Below are positions 18,101 to 23,508 of a DNA stretch of 64,000 bases, piece after piece; the first letter of the stretch is position 1; every line of letters starts with the position of its first letter. The notes under the pieces were generated by a model. The model was not told where the DNA came from and did not search any database. It saw only the letters and a program-made list of their open reading frames with translations. The position numbers and the translations under genes are program-made. Source of the DNA: Bacteroidales bacterium UBA3843 (GTDB taxonomy: Bacteria; Bacteroidota; Bacteroidia; Bacteroidales; Paludibacteraceae); the NCBI GenBank assembly GCA_002392745.1, contig DGHR01000006.1, positions 6,905 through 70,904 on the forward strand, in the 5' to 3' direction.

Positions 18101-18457
18101 AGAAACTCCGGTAATTGTTGGCGCTACCTTTGCCTTTCCTCCTTTGTTAGCGACGTAGGCGTATTGAATATTGGTAATTGTATTAGTCTCGGATGAAATA
18201 ATAAGGCTTCCGCCTGCATACACACGAGCTTCGCTACTTACCCAGGCTGCATCATTGGTTCCTTTCGTAAACGTAAATGTAAAACCATCAGTAACTGCCT
18301 CTGTAGGCGTGCTAACATTTGTCAAGGCGTATTCTTTACCCCACGCATTGGCTGCAAAAAAAGTGAGGGTTAGGAGTAGGGTGGTCACATGACGAAGAGA
18401 CCAACCTGAAAATGGTTTGTTGGAAAATAAGGTTGTGATTTGTTTTAAGGTATTCAT
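12170..18457 (-). CDS. Giant secreted repeat protein (2095 aa) with C-terminal sorting-like motif
   Basis: Start at 18457 gives a signal peptide ('LLLTLTFFAANAWG') behind a good promoter; the frame opens further upstream, but that part overlaps the promoter. Recognisable parts in order are a Listeria-Bacteroides (InlB B-type) repeat ('YTVTYNENGGTGTM', ending 'LDLFAQW'), a chitobiase/beta-hexosaminidase C-terminal type domain ('TFTPAEGTYTSTQSVTI'), further B-type repeats ('YTVHFDAGNGTVGG'), a BIG2-like domain ('SVATVDANTGEVTVAGIGTT') and a lamin-tail-like region. The end carries 'VLINGHVYIQRGGKTYDITG', the C-terminal motif shared with six other secreted proteins here. It is probably a cell-surface adhesin or matrix protein. 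No catalytic domain is evident. Confidence 0.8.
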   Translation of the reverse strand: MNTLKQITTLFSNKPFSGWSLRHVTTLLLTLTFFAANAWGKEYALTNVSTPTEAVTDGFTFTFTKGTNDAAWVSSEARVYAGGSLIISSETNTITNIQYAYVANKGGKAKVAPTITGVSGSVNAGTWNESAKTWSDATGDKNITLSTSGTAGNLGFTAITITYTSGGTSYTVTYNENGGTGTMTNSTGSSIIIKDNEFTAPSGKVFGKWNTKANGSGDDYLPGATVTKNLDLFAQWVAKTAASITLSDADGTTNPTGYYTGDQYTLPTTAASCSGKEFVGWSTVTVATTDTKPTTNFYNKGAKVTLLASQTFYAVYAKATEGTPTSLAGGNMSYGVTSGWTTSGTGTYSGKGVKFDGNGDYILSPDISSNGLTTVTVKLTAGHNGGSGSVLRIKAIDKDGNEITGVNFTPTEAYTSQSTKETFVLDAGETIYKVAIEMTSKTNNLGMAYCEVFGPSVTYSKYSTSCAVTECELPTFTPAEGTYTSTQSVTINCTTTGAAIHYTTNGTDPTESSPTYSSPISVSSTTTIKAIAVKAGLTNSAIASATYTIVDAEEYELITNLASVDPTDEIVIIADVSGTYYALDNTETSSAPTAVSSGFSISGTTLTATATNIQWNIDYDTENNTFVVYSAKNAANWLYCFNNNNGIRVGTTGSDKTFKLDDTYEYLYNIGQERYLGVYNNADWRCYTTMHTNIANESFAFYGRSMGTKYTVTTSIPYGHGTATLSNSKIIESTGTITITCVPDAGYTADVVSSTSGTITKKSENVYELTGVTADATVTITFRKLWEISVTTDGHGKAVLSSAYADNNGSVTLTLTPYAGYGDPISVEVTSGTASAGSVTAGSCTVSGIQSDVELTVTFTKLPVYTVHFDAGNGTVGGVAVKDLKETYRGNGVTAPVAIPAASCSGDWEFAYWSTTNQTSETTTAPDGRVDKETKYVPAADNITLYAIYKHTESSGTTTDVADIFTYSNVGVTGTSYSDWSGLTLSSDAEYAGNTAGGNTAIQMRSNNSNSGIVSTTSGGTLKSISVEWNTNTASGRQISVYGYNTAYTAPSELYAAGTQGSLLGTLTASTTSLDIEAEGDYAYIGIRSKDGALYLDKITITWATASTAEIYYCTSPTCEACTESTHSFASPSVVLTYPHNGTYTNTFTTNNSGTPTYKSSNKSVATVDANTGEVTVAGIGTTTISVHIGKTAGKCAVDDSYEINVKEPTIQVVEVTNNDEIIIEHDFGGNTNALLDQYVTHEEGNVAEEVFFSKYFEASGNVKLLAIYNGTGKAVDPTKLRIRIVSKDGGAVHTVNLADYVGADGMPNGKEIILYSYQTSSNNDNDIMDCVEGKDIDMSDWIKITWGSWTATYPAIIFGGSEAIVLEKTTDGTSWEVMDIIGALSLDGTKADDSNLVKSTGSGSGIPWGDGTSSKPNYGWYCTNGRQIGGDDTDYALSTLRCLLIRKFDVLSGKNARNKTTGNWGTGNFNTLCTEWYGQQVSNSSPISSSCNAFAYVGSYNYYNSYQKYEEMNTDAFTATDNGDGTMTIKINPPHSLAEMACNFLMIKVTDATRTNVLSELEYRVPIIVSGDKTTNDAIFTHFGTEDNVCEICDVAILKDATLTPHPSGKNILHDVEVYRGAKLTVPNTQTLKINDLILRSTGDEFPQADIQGTLTRSDTKLYFDKRVDENQWYWFALPYDCDIDDVVLRDGTKPTYGIGKDWVLQYYDGVQRANTQAGGCWKVFEGPTIKKGVGYILGITPKAGHDYIELRFPMTATKWDYESERATIQVPVTATKSEGITPNHVGWNLVGNPYLTFYTPGNIGQSGASNLIPVGILEKDGAAYKRTNNGVRYVVIPQDGGYSEYKQVAIGDKPLETFMSYFIQIDGNEGTEYAVDFKYAQSRYAASPVRRAPEEYTETEDDHIVWVPITISNVTDEQDETTLLVSNRFTNGYDMMDDLVKWRGDYYKYPQITTKPVLASRNDAGEMAFNALPDSTALQGIPLNYYAANDGMYTIALSDKYGLDEVAEAALFDATTQQWYNLKEDAYTFASKRTDDKSRFTLSLRIERKRIATDIGSPTGNKDELRKVLINGHVYIQRGGKTYDITGKQLLNY

Positions 18458-18538
18458 ATCTTTTGATTTTATGTATTTTCGTGGTCGGAAGCGGTTTTTC
18501 CACGCGTGCGTGAAAACATACGCGCACAAAACCGACTG

Positions 18539-18570
18539 CAAAGATACAACATTTTTTTGACATGCGCAAA
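18539..18570 (-). promoter_or_regulatory. Promoter of the giant surface protein gene
   Basis: On the minus strand TTTG (18567-18570) and TATCTTTG (18539-18546) are separated by 20 nt. The start codon at 18457 lies about 80 nt downstream. Confidence 0.75.
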
Positions 18571-18600
18571 TAAAATGTTGCATAACTATAAAATATTTTT

Positions 18601-18634
18601 TATAGGTTATAGGTTATAGGTTATAGGTGATTGG
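18601..18634. repeat. TTATAGG tandem tract
   Basis: TATAGGTTATAGG units in tandem end in TTATAGGTGATTGG. The same type recurs at 19940-20010, 20128-20150 and 20370-20395, always beside the structured modules. Confidence 0.8.
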
Positions 18635-18640
18635 TTTTTT

Positions 18641-18850
18641 AGAAAAAAATAAAGAAAATAAATTGATTATAAAGAAAATAAACATGGATAAACCCTTCCG
18701 CCGGTGCTACATGGAATACGGCCTACGCGGCCTGAGCGTAAATGACTACTAATTCGCGTATTCGAGCGAGCTCAATACACGCCTTACTATTCCTTTCCGC
18801 ACTGCTAAAAGCAGTTGCATTCCATGTATCTCCGTCCTAAATAAAGGTTA
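18641..18850. other. Structured repeat module, copy B
   Basis: An A-rich leader (18641-18682) shared with copy A precedes a ~121-nt folded core. The outer stem is TACATGGAAT (18708-18717) with ATTCCATGTA (18819-18828). A GGCC/GGCC hairpin lies at 18720-18732. A GCGTATT/AATACaCGC stem with inner GAGC/GCTC sits in the middle, and ACTGC/GCAGT (18801-18815) at the 3' side. Unpaired blocks GCGTA, ACTACT, GAGCT and CCGCACT are shared in order with copy A, although the outer stem bases differ completely. The 18458-18887 gap holds only this, the promoter and repeats. Confidence 0.6.
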
Positions 18851-18887
18851 AAGATGAAAGGTTAAAGGTGAAAGGTGAAAGGTGATT

Positions 18888-19937
18888 TTACTTTTCTTGG
18901 CGGAGGCGGCCGCGGTAGTGGGCCTGGTGGGCACGCGAAGAGACTCCACGGTTAGCCACATAGCGGTCGTAATAAGAGATGATGAGTGTTGTGAGCGGCA
19001 GGGCGATAATCATTCCAATCACTCCGCATATAGCGCCCCATATACTGAGGCTGAGCAGGATAGCCGCAGGGCTCAAGCCTGTGACATTCCCCATGATTTT
19101 CGGCGTCAGCACCATATCCTGAATTGTCTGCACCACGATGAAAACCACCGTCATCATCAACAGCGTCAGCCATACCGGTTGCCCCGTCTGCGCCGACTGG
19201 ATAAGACACAGGATGATACATGGCGGAATACCCAGCGCCTGCATATACGGCACCATGTTGAGCAGGCCGATGATCAGTCCCATCGCAATACCCATCGGCA
19301 TGCCGGTGATAGTGAATCCGATAGCGAACAGGATTCCCACACAGGTAGCCACCATCGCCTGACCGCGGAAATAGGCATTCATATTGCGGTCGATATCGCC
19401 CATGAGCGTCACGACTCTCGGCCGGATTCTACGCGGGATATAGTGGCTGTATTTCGCACGGATATTGGGAAAATCAATCATCAGGAAAATGAGGTACATA
19501 AACCCGATGAAGACAACCAACAGTTCGCTCATCCAACTCAGTCCGCCGGTAATCCAGTTGCCAATCTTCGGCAGCAGGTTCTTGAGGGAATTGGTCAGTT
19601 CGGGGTTTGCCAGAAACGCCTGCCAGTCCCATTCCGATTTCCACTGCAGCAGTTTCTCCTGGGTCTCGGATGAGACATAGTCGTTGATGTTGAATTGCGC
19701 GATATACGTCTGGAATCCCGCCCACGCGGCGTTGACCTGGTCGGTAACGGGTTTGCGGAGCGAGGCGATGGCTCCGACAATAATTCCGACCGCGAGCACC
19801 AGCGTCAGTACCACCGCCAGCGCACGGTTGCGTACGCGGCATTTGGTCTGGATGAAGACTACCACAGGGTCCAGCACATACGCCAACAGAAAACTGACAA
19901 AAAACGGCAGTAAAACGCCGTAGAGACGCGAAAACAT
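18888..19937 (-). CDS. AI-2E family transporter
   Basis: 349 residues with about seven membrane segments and the AI-2E transporter layout: two N-terminal helices, a soluble segment (about 75-135), then 'GFMYLIFLMIDFP', a cluster of Gly-rich helices ('PMGIAMGLIIGLLNMVPY') and the C-terminal 'LSPAAILLSLSIWGAICGVIGMII' block. The family exports or imports diverse small solutes; the substrate here is unknown. It lies downstream of marR-ytxH-holin on the same strand, across a 543-nt repeat-rich gap. Its last codons (RGRLRQEK) correspond to TTTTAC.TTTCT.GGCGGAGG, which recurs twice in the upstream gap. Confidence 0.88.
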   Translation of the reverse strand: MFSRLYGVLLPFFVSFLLAYVLDPVVVFIQTKCRVRNRALAVVLTLVLAVGIIVGAIASLRKPVTDQVNAAWAGFQTYIAQFNINDYVSSETQEKLLQWKSEWDWQAFLANPELTNSLKNLLPKIGNWITGGLSWMSELLVVFIGFMYLIFLMIDFPNIRAKYSHYIPRRIRPRVVTLMGDIDRNMNAYFRGQAMVATCVGILFAIGFTITGMPMGIAMGLIIGLLNMVPYMQALGIPPCIILCLIQSAQTGQPVWLTLLMMTVVFIVVQTIQDMVLTPKIMGNVTGLSPAAILLSLSIWGAICGVIGMIIALPLTTLIISYYDRYVANRGVSSRAHQAHYRGRLRQEK

Positions 19938-20007
19938 AGTTGTGGGTATTGGGTATTGGTTATTGGTGATTGGGGTAAAGGTTATAGGTTAAAGGTTAAA
20001 GGTTATT

Positions 20008-20130
20008 GTTTTTTTTACCTTTCTCGGCGGAGGCCATGTCTGGTTGGAGCGACGCTCCCCGCGGCTCCTGCCGTTCGAAGCCAAAAGTCAATTGGCTTCT
20101 CCATCCCGAAAGCGGAAGGACGTTCCGGGT
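20008..20130. repeat. Intergenic direct repeat, long copy
   Basis: TTACCTTTCTCGGCGGAGG near 20015 and GAAAGCGGAAGGACGTTCCG near 20108 both recur in a shorter copy at 20396-20455. Between them this copy has two extra hairpins, GGAGC/GCTCC (20046-20058) and GAAGCCAA/TTGGCTTC (20077-20099). Confidence 0.75.
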
Positions 20131-20156
20131 GATAGGTTATTGGTTATTGTTTTTTT

Positions 20157-20370
20157 GGAAAAAAATAAAGAAAATAAATCGATTATAAAGAAAATATTTT
20201 TAGAAACAAAAACCTAACTTGACACTTTTTAGTGCTTTTGGCGCGATGCGCCTTGCGTACTTAGCTGCTAAAAACTACTCGCAAGTGAGCTTTCGGATAG
20301 TTTTTATCATCCAACTCCGCACTCCGGAGAGTTAAAAGCACTAAAAAGACATAAAACTAATATAAAGGTT
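20157..20370. other. Structured repeat module, copy A
   Basis: A leader at 20157-20196 nearly identical to that of copy B is followed by a 124-nt core. The outer stem is a perfect 15-bp pair, CTTTTTAGTGCTTTT (20225-20239) with AAAAGCACTAAAAAG (20334-20348). Inside are hairpin GGCGC-gat-GCGCC (20240-20252), stem TAAAAACTA/TAGTTTTTA (20269-20277 with 20299-20307) and CTCCG/CGGAG (20314-20328). The stems keep position but not sequence relative to copy B, while GCGTA, ACTACT, GAGCT and CCGCACT are kept. Confidence 0.65.
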
Positions 20371-20395
20371 AGAGGTTATTGGGTATTGGTGATTG

Positions 20396-20455
20396 TTTTT
20401 TTTTACCTTTCTCGGCGGAGGCCACTCCTTCCGAAAGCGGAAGGACGTTCCGGGT
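20396..20455. repeat. Intergenic direct repeat, short copy
   Basis: Second copy of the 20008-20130 repeat. Here TCCTTCCG and CGGAAGGA form a perfect 8-bp hairpin around AAAG (20427-20446). Confidence 0.75.
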
Positions 20456-20480
20456 TATTGGTTATTGGTTAGAAGTCATC

Positions 20481-20972
20481 TTATTTGCGGATTTTGCCGG
20501 TGAGGAGATTCCAAACGCGGCGGAAGAGATTCATATAGAAATCCAGTTCCCGCGTTGCGTTCTCCACATGACATTCCATGCGTACGTTCCGGAGTTCGAC
20601 CTGATGCTCCGCCTCCATCGTCTTGAGCGCCAACTCTTCCTCCGTCCGGATATCCCGGCTCAGCAGTTTGATAAACGGATGGATAAACAGCTGCTTGCGG
20701 CACGCTATGGCGATGACAATCAGCACAATATAGGCGCTGCCGATGATGAGTGCTGCCGCCCAAACAGGCATGTACGCCGCCATCGCATCGATAGCCGCTA
20801 CGGCACCGAAAGTGAACAACGCCAGCACGCAGAGCGTAAGCGTAAAAATCAACAGGAACAAGCCCAGTAGATGGCTGACGATACCGATGAGACGCAGTCT
20901 GCCTACTTCACCAACCGACTTGCCATAATCCGTCAGTTCGTTCTTGATCTGCTCAAAAATCTCGTTTTCCAT
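20481..20972 (-). CDS. Phage holin family / putative holin-X protein
   Basis: 163 residues: an N-terminal amphipathic region ('NEIFEQIKNELTDYGKSVGEVGRLRLIG'), two close membrane helices ('LLGLFLLIFTLTLCVLALF' and 'WAAALIIGSAYIVLIVIAI') and a charged C-terminal tail. This is the layout of the holin-X/phage_holin_3_6 family, common as a chromosomal envelope protein in Bacteroidetes and not evidence of a prophage. It sits 2 nt downstream of the YtxH gene, so the two are surely co-transcribed. Role unknown, perhaps envelope stress. Confidence 0.8.
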   Translation of the reverse strand: MENEIFEQIKNELTDYGKSVGEVGRLRLIGIVSHLLGLFLLIFTLTLCVLALFTFGAVAAIDAMAAYMPVWAAALIIGSAYIVLIVIAIACRKQLFIHPFIKLLSRDIRTEEELALKTMEAEHQVELRNVRMECHVENATRELDFYMNLFRRVWNLLTGKIRK

Positions 20973-20974
20973 GA

Positions 20975-21211
20975 TTATGCCTCCTCTTGTTTGGGTTCGT
21001 TTTTCGGAGTCTCAGCCGCAGTATTGGCTTCGGCCAGGTCCTGTTTGAGTTTCTCTGCGTATTGCTGCATACGTTCCTGCGCCTCGCGGGCACATTCGGA
21101 AACCTGTTTGCGCACTTCGTCGCGCGTCTCCGGCGAGAGCAGCAAGACGGCTGCCGCACCGGCCAATGCTCCGCCTATAAACAGAGCGGCACCTTTGAAT
21201 AGATTGCTCAT
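20975..21211 (-). CDS. YtxH-like small membrane protein
   Basis: 78 residues. A Gly/Ala-rich N-terminal membrane segment ('LFIGGALAGAAAVLLLSP') is followed by 'ETRDEVRKQV', the typical YtxH signature, then an amphipathic helix and an acidic tail. YtxH proteins are stress-associated in other bacteria. It lies between the MarR gene (13 nt upstream) and the holin-X gene (2 nt downstream). Confidence 0.85.
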   Translation of the reverse strand: MSNLFKGAALFIGGALAGAAAVLLLSPETRDEVRKQVSECAREAQERMQQYAEKLKQDLAEANTAAETPKNEPKQEEA

Positions 21212-21223
21212 AATGGTATAAAT

Positions 21224-21673
21224 TTATTTGTTAGTTTGTTGTAGTCCTTCTATCAGTTTGTCCAACGCGGGAATCAGTGTGAGCAGGTCGTCCGGCTCAA
21301 TCCCACGCTCGCATATTTTGCTGACCAGACAGTCCGGAATCGCCTTGGCCTGCTCCTGCATCGCTTTGCCTTTTTCGGTCAGTCCGACGATGCGCTGGCG
21401 GCTGTCCTTTTGCCCTTTCACACGTGTCAGCAGCCCCATTTTCTCCATGCGCTGCAGCAGCGGCGTGATGGTGTTCGTCTCCAGCCGCAGCCGCTTGGCG
21501 ATGTCGTTTACCGGCTGTGCGTCTTTCTCCCACAGAACCATCAATACCAAGTATTGCGGGTAGGTGATTCCCAGCGGTTCGAAAAACGGGTAATATGCCT
21601 GCGTGACGAGGCGCGCCGCCGTGTAGAGGCGGAAACAGAGTTGGTTGTCTAATTTCAGTTGTTCGTACACCAT
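21224..21673 (-). CDS. MarR family regulator, OhrR-like
   Basis: 149 residues: a winged-helix MarR fold with 'LGITYPQYLVLMVLWE', recognition helix 'VNDIAKRLRLETNTITPLLQRM' and wing 'KGQKDSRQRIVGLTEKG'. A Cys at position 13 in 'LDNQLCFRLYTAARLV' matches the reactive Cys of OhrR peroxide sensors. It heads the marR-ytxH-holin unit. A palindrome TATTGCAATA at 21720-21729 lies between promoter and start codon and could be its own operator. No Ohr peroxidase is beside it, so the inducer is inferred only from the Cys. Confidence 0.88.
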   Translation of the reverse strand: MVYEQLKLDNQLCFRLYTAARLVTQAYYPFFEPLGITYPQYLVLMVLWEKDAQPVNDIAKRLRLETNTITPLLQRMEKMGLLTRVKGQKDSRQRIVGLTEKGKAMQEQAKAIPDCLVSKICERGIEPDDLLTLIPALDKLIEGLQQTNK

Positions 21674-21719
21674 GTTATTGACGATTTATTCATATACGCT
21701 TGCGTACTTCATAGGATTG

Positions 21720-21784
21720 TATTGCAATATGTAAATTTCTCTTATCCCACTGCAAAGGTACTACTTTTTTTTGATATCCACAAA
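21720..21784 (-). promoter_or_regulatory. Promoter and putative operator of the MarR operon
   Basis: CAAAGGTA at 21753-21760 and CAAA at 21781-21784 (minus-strand TTTG, 20 nt, TACCTTTG). The perfect palindrome TATTGCAATA (21720-21729) lies just downstream of the expected start of transcription. Confidence 0.65.
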
Positions 21785-21833
21785 TTTATTTTGCCGAATA
21801 TGCTAAAAATCCACAAATCTAAGTGCAATGTAC

Positions 21834-21950
21834 GCGAGTCGTGTGCGGCAGGTAAGGAACGGCGGCACTTCCACACCGCACTCTTTGGCTACCGCCTTGC
21901 GGCGCGACTCCGACTACGATTTACGAATGTACGATGTACGATTTATTTAT
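21834..21950. other. Hairpin-rich intergenic element with TACGATG tail
   Basis: GAGTCG (21836-21841) pairs with CGACTC (21905-21910), GTGCGG (21843-21848) with CCGCAC (21876-21881) and CCGC (21892-21895) with GCGG (21899-21902). A tract of TTTACGAATGTACGATGTAC units follows at 21918-21950. It lies between the MarR promoter and the end of the sodium symporter gene. Confidence 0.45.
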
Positions 21951-21967
21951 TTTGGCAATTGTTTTTC

Positions 21968-23290
21968 CTAAAATACACCCTGGCCGTTGAGGAAAATCAG
22001 GATGATGGCAGCGGGTACTATCCACCGGAGAGCGAAGACCAGGAACGGCCGCATCAGCGTTTTCCACCGTTTGTCGCTGCGAGGCACAAGGTCTTTGTTT
22101 TTCATCGGCATGAACCATCCCACAAACAGCGAAACGCCGAGTGCGCCGACGGGCAGCAGGATAGTCGTTTCCAGGATGTCGGTCCACGTGAAGACTTGCG
22201 GGAAAAAGATACACAACGCCATCAGCACGGACACTATTCCGCCGGTAATCAGAACCGAGTGATGACGGTTCAGTCTGCCGCCGCTCACCTCGCAGATACT
22301 CGCCACCACCACTTCCATCAACGAGATGGTAGAGGTCAGCGCAGCGATGCAGAGGAGGGTGAAGAACAGCACACTGCTGAGCCACGAGAGGGACATCTTC
22401 TGTAACACAGCCGGCAGGACCTCGAACACCAATTCCGGTCCCTCGGCAGGGTTGAAACCGAAGGCGAAGACGGCAGGGAAGATGATAATACCCGCCAACA
22501 CCGCCACCAGCGTATCCAGGACAACAATCTGTAGCGAAGTGGAAGTGATGTCCTGTACGGACGGCATATACGCGCCATACGTGATGAGCAGACCCAATCC
22601 CAGCGAGAGGCTGAAGAAACATTGCCCCGCCGCCTTCATAATCATCTCCGGCGTGATCTGGGACCACTCAAAGCGGAACAGGAAACGCATTCCTGCGCTG
22701 CTGCCTTCCAGCATCAGCACGCGCACCGCCATCAGAAACATAATCAGCAGCAGCATCGGCATAAGAATCTTACTGAGCCGCTCGATGCCTTTGTTGACAT
22801 CGAACCACAGCACGGTTCCGGTTAGTATGATCGGCAGCAGACCGCAAAGCAGCATTCTCGGCTTGGATGAGGAGATTGCATCGAAATGTGCCGAGAAACC
22901 CGCCGTGTCCATTGTGGCGAATGAGTTGGTGACGGACTCGAACAGGTAATTGAAACACCAGCCTGTGACCACAAAATAGAAACCCATCATCAGGGTGACT
23001 GCCAAGACACACCACCCGCCCAGCCACAGCCAGCCTTTGCTGCCGCTGATGGTGCTGAAGGCGCTGATGGTGGGCTTTTTGGAAGTCTTGCCGATGATGA
23101 ATTCCGACATCAGTAGCGGCAGACCGAAAAGCAGCACACATATCAGATACACAATGAGAAAGGCACCGCCGCCGTTCTCGCCGGCTACGTACGGGAATTT
23201 CCATATGTTGCCCAGCCCCACAGCCGAACCTGCGGCTGCAAGAATCAGTCCGACTTTAGAACTAAAACCGTTTTGTTTTTTCTGTTCCAT
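21968..23290 (-). CDS. Sodium-dependent transporter, NSS/SNF family
   Basis: 440 residues with about 11-12 membrane helices. The N-terminal block 'FSSKVGLILAAAGSAVGLGNIWKFPY' is the unwound helix 1 and sodium-binding signature of the neurotransmitter:sodium symporter family (LeuT fold), and 'GENGGGAFLIVYLICVLLFGLP' is helix 2. Bacterial members usually import amino acids such as Trp, Tyr or Leu; the substrate cannot be read from the sequence. It has full family length. The mini-MmcQ gene is just upstream on the same strand. Confidence 0.93.
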   Translation of the reverse strand: MEQKKQNGFSSKVGLILAAAGSAVGLGNIWKFPYVAGENGGGAFLIVYLICVLLFGLPLLMSEFIIGKTSKKPTISAFSTISGSKGWLWLGGWCVLAVTLMMGFYFVVTGWCFNYLFESVTNSFATMDTAGFSAHFDAISSSKPRMLLCGLLPIILTGTVLWFDVNKGIERLSKILMPMLLLIMFLMAVRVLMLEGSSAGMRFLFRFEWSQITPEMIMKAAGQCFFSLSLGLGLLITYGAYMPSVQDITSTSLQIVVLDTLVAVLAGIIIFPAVFAFGFNPAEGPELVFEVLPAVLQKMSLSWLSSVLFFTLLCIAALTSTISLMEVVVASICEVSGGRLNRHHSVLITGGIVSVLMALCIFFPQVFTWTDILETTILLPVGALGVSLFVGWFMPMKNKDLVPRSDKRWKTLMRPFLVFALRWIVPAAIILIFLNGQGVF

Positions 23291-23302
23291 TTATATTTTA
23301 TG

Positions 23303-23443
23303 CTATTTCTTCTTTGTATATTTGGCTTTGACGAGCTCATAGGAGTTGCGGGTGAGGTCGCGGAGCAAGGTGTCCGGCACGGTACGGGGATCGATGCCCA
23401 GCGAAAGGCAGTATTCCCTGTAATCTTCGATGTTCTTAGCCAT
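23303..23443 (-). CDS. Mini MmcQ/YjbR-like protein (46 aa), internally deleted copy
   Basis: The frame encodes 'MAKNIEDYREYCLSLG' joined directly to 'LLRDLTRNSYELVKAKYTKKK'. These match the first 15 and last ~25 residues of the full-length MmcQ protein at 27728-28075 ('MNIEDYREYCLSLGAD' and 'LLKDLTRNSYEIVKAKYNKKK'), with the ~70 middle residues missing. It is either a deletion relic or a real micro-protein. The start lies in a 31-bp tandem duplication (23429-23490), so an alternative out-of-frame start exists upstream. Confidence 0.55.
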   Translation of the reverse strand: MAKNIEDYREYCLSLGIDPRTVPDTLLRDLTRNSYELVKAKYTKKK

Positions 23444-23490
23444 AGGCACGATTATCTTTGATGTTCTTAGCCATAGGCACGATTATCTTC
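23429..23490. repeat. 31-bp tandem duplication at the mini-MmcQ start
   Basis: Two adjacent copies (23429-23459 and 23460-23490) beginning GATGTTCTTAGCCATAGGCA, differing only in the last base. Each carries the ATG-containing start of the gene. Confidence 0.9.
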
Positions 23491-23508
23491 GATTTTCATG
23501 GTTGGGTA

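Noticed and set aside
20225..20348. Integron attC site
   Set aside because: The core sites GTTRRRY and RYYYAAC are missing and no integron integrase is present.
20481..20972. Prophage signal from the holin-family gene
   Set aside because: No other phage genes are near; holin-X proteins are common chromosomal envelope proteins in Bacteroidetes.
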